This document shows, one piece after another, positions 4,835 to 5,339 of a stretch of DNA of 5,339 nt (its first letter is position 1; each line of letters starts with the position of its first letter). Source of the stretch: Burkholderiaceae bacterium (lineage in GTDB: Bacteria > Pseudomonadota > Gammaproteobacteria > Burkholderiales > Burkholderiaceae_C); assembly GCA_025458585.1 (NCBI GenBank), contig JALOSD010000127.1:1-5339 (forward strand). The letters run 5' to 3'. A program made the translations under genes and the position numbers. The notes under the pieces were generated by a model. The model saw only the letters and a program-made list of their open reading frames with translations. It made no database searches and was not told where the DNA came from.

Positions 4835-5339
4835 CGGGAGTCGTCCTTCGTCTTCAGATGGGTCAGGATGCGGTCCGCTTCCGTGCGCCAGTCGGCGCTG
4901 CGCGCGAAGCCGTTGGTGCCGCGGGTGCCGAACCAGCCGGCGTCGGCCGCGTCGGCGACCCAGGCCTGGCGCTCGGCGGTGCCGGCGGCCGACCAGGGTT
5001 CGAGGCCGGCCTCGCGCACCGTCTGCGCGACCTCGCGCACTTCCTCGGCGCGGCGGCGGCCGTGCTCGATCACGCGCTGGAAGAAGTAGGCGGCCTGCTT
5101 CTCCCAGTCGATGCCAGGGAAAGTCTCGTGCAGCGAGGCGATCACGGCATCCTCGACGCCGTAGTGACGTGCGGTCGTGAAGCTCTCGATGACCATCGCC
5201 TCGAGGCCCTTGATCATCACGCTGCGGCACATCTTCGTGGCCGATGCGACGCCGAGCCGGTCGCTGTGCACCTTCGGCGCGAAGCCCAGCGCCTCCAGCG
5301 CGGGCGCGAGCGCCGCGGCGTGGGCGCCGCCGAGCAGCA
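4831..5339 (-). CDS. NAD(P)-dependent oxidoreductase, DUF1932-type C-terminal domain (partial)
   Basis: Only the last 168 residues are visible; the reading frame is open to the window edge, and the N-terminal Rossmann domain should lie beyond it. The visible part looks like the helical C-terminal domain of 6-phosphogluconate / beta-hydroxyacid dehydrogenase-like proteins (DUF1932). It contains GVASATKMCRSVMIKGLEAM, whose first lysine (codon 5235-5233) is at the catalytic-lysine position of that superfamily, followed by an all-helical stretch with FPGIDWEKQAAYFFQRVIEHGRRRAEE. An internal GTG at 5271 was not taken as the start because homologous sequence continues upstream (ALEALGFAPK). The gene overlaps ligI by four bases (ATGA), so it is in the same operon. 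Its reaction is unknown to me. In the Comamonas pmd operon this position before the hydrolase is held by pathway genes, so a role on a pathway intermediate or a related hydroxy acid is plausible but unproven. Confidence 0.82.
   Translation of the reverse strand, partial: LLGGAHAAALAPALEALGFAPKVHSDRLGVASATKMCRSVMIKGLEAMVIESFTTARHYGVEDAVIASLHETFPGIDWEKQAAYFFQRVIEHGRRRAEEVREVAQTVREAGLEPWSAAGTAERQAWVADAADAGWFGTRGTNGFARSADWRTEADRILTHLKTKDDSR

Noticed and set aside
3776..5089. Long plus-strand open frame opposite ligI
   Set aside because: Antisense shadow of ligI, which has all catalytic residues on the other strand.
3902..5230. Longer version of LigI starting 132 codons upstream
   Set aside because: The extra part is Arg-rich and overlaps the oxidoreductase gene in another frame. 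ATG 4834 has a ribosome site and an ATGA overlap, and gives the normal family length.
4831..5271. GTG at 5271 as a true start of a short oxidoreductase-like protein
   Set aside because: The frame stays open upstream to the window edge, and the upstream residues continue the domain, so the gene is cut by the window rather than short.
1..5339. CRISPR array, tRNA or rRNA gene, insertion sequence or phage gene
   Set aside because: No regularly spaced direct repeats, RNA gene signatures or transposase/integrase motifs were seen; nearly all the sequence is accounted for by the operon.

Overview
The window is about 68-70% GC by eye and tightly packed. Every credible gene is read from the minus strand. 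Gene content, gene order (a pmdD-A-B-C-like block) and the CCCCCACGCTC-type intergenic repeats point to a betaproteobacterium of the order Burkholderiales, close to Comamonadaceae or Rubrivivax/Leptothrix-type lineages. This placement is inference, since there is no rRNA or other marker here.

Read in the direction of transcription, from high to low coordinates, the layout is: the 3' part of a 6-phosphogluconate-dehydrogenase-like NAD(P) oxidoreductase with a DUF1932-type C-terminus (5339-4831, cut by the window edge); ligI, 2-pyrone-4,6-dicarboxylate hydrolase (4834-3902, ATGA overlap with the previous gene); a 112-base gap holding a GC-rich repeat; ligA (3789-3346) and ligB (3328-2435), the alpha and beta subunits of protocatechuate 4,5-dioxygenase; a 76-base gap holding a related repeat and a hairpin over the next ribosome binding site; ligC, the CHMS dehydrogenase (2358-1408); dctP, a TRAP-transporter periplasmic binding protein (1370-330); a GC hairpin; and the first 88 codons of dctQ, the TRAP small membrane subunit (265-1, cut by the window edge).

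Together these genes cover three consecutive steps of the protocatechuate (PCA) 4,5-cleavage (meta) pathway. LigAB opens the PCA ring to 4-carboxy-2-hydroxymuconate-6-semialdehyde (CHMS). LigC oxidises the cyclised hemiacetal to 2-pyrone-4,6-dicarboxylate (PDC). LigI hydrolyses PDC to 4-oxalomesaconate. The later steps (tautomerase, hydratase, aldolase, giving pyruvate and oxaloacetate), the regulator and the large TRAP permease dctM are not in the window and probably lie on either side. No promoter is visible inside, so the whole run looks like one operon transcribed from beyond position 5339. The TRAP genes plausibly import the aromatic acid or a related carboxylate.

The pathway itself is known. 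The less ordinary observations are an imperfect 24-bp tandem repeat inside ligB, two related intergenic repeats each spanned by a mini-ORF joining one gene's stop to the next gene's start, a 9-bp stem that includes the ligC Shine-Dalgarno sequence, and an uncharacterised oxidoreductase translationally coupled to ligI.
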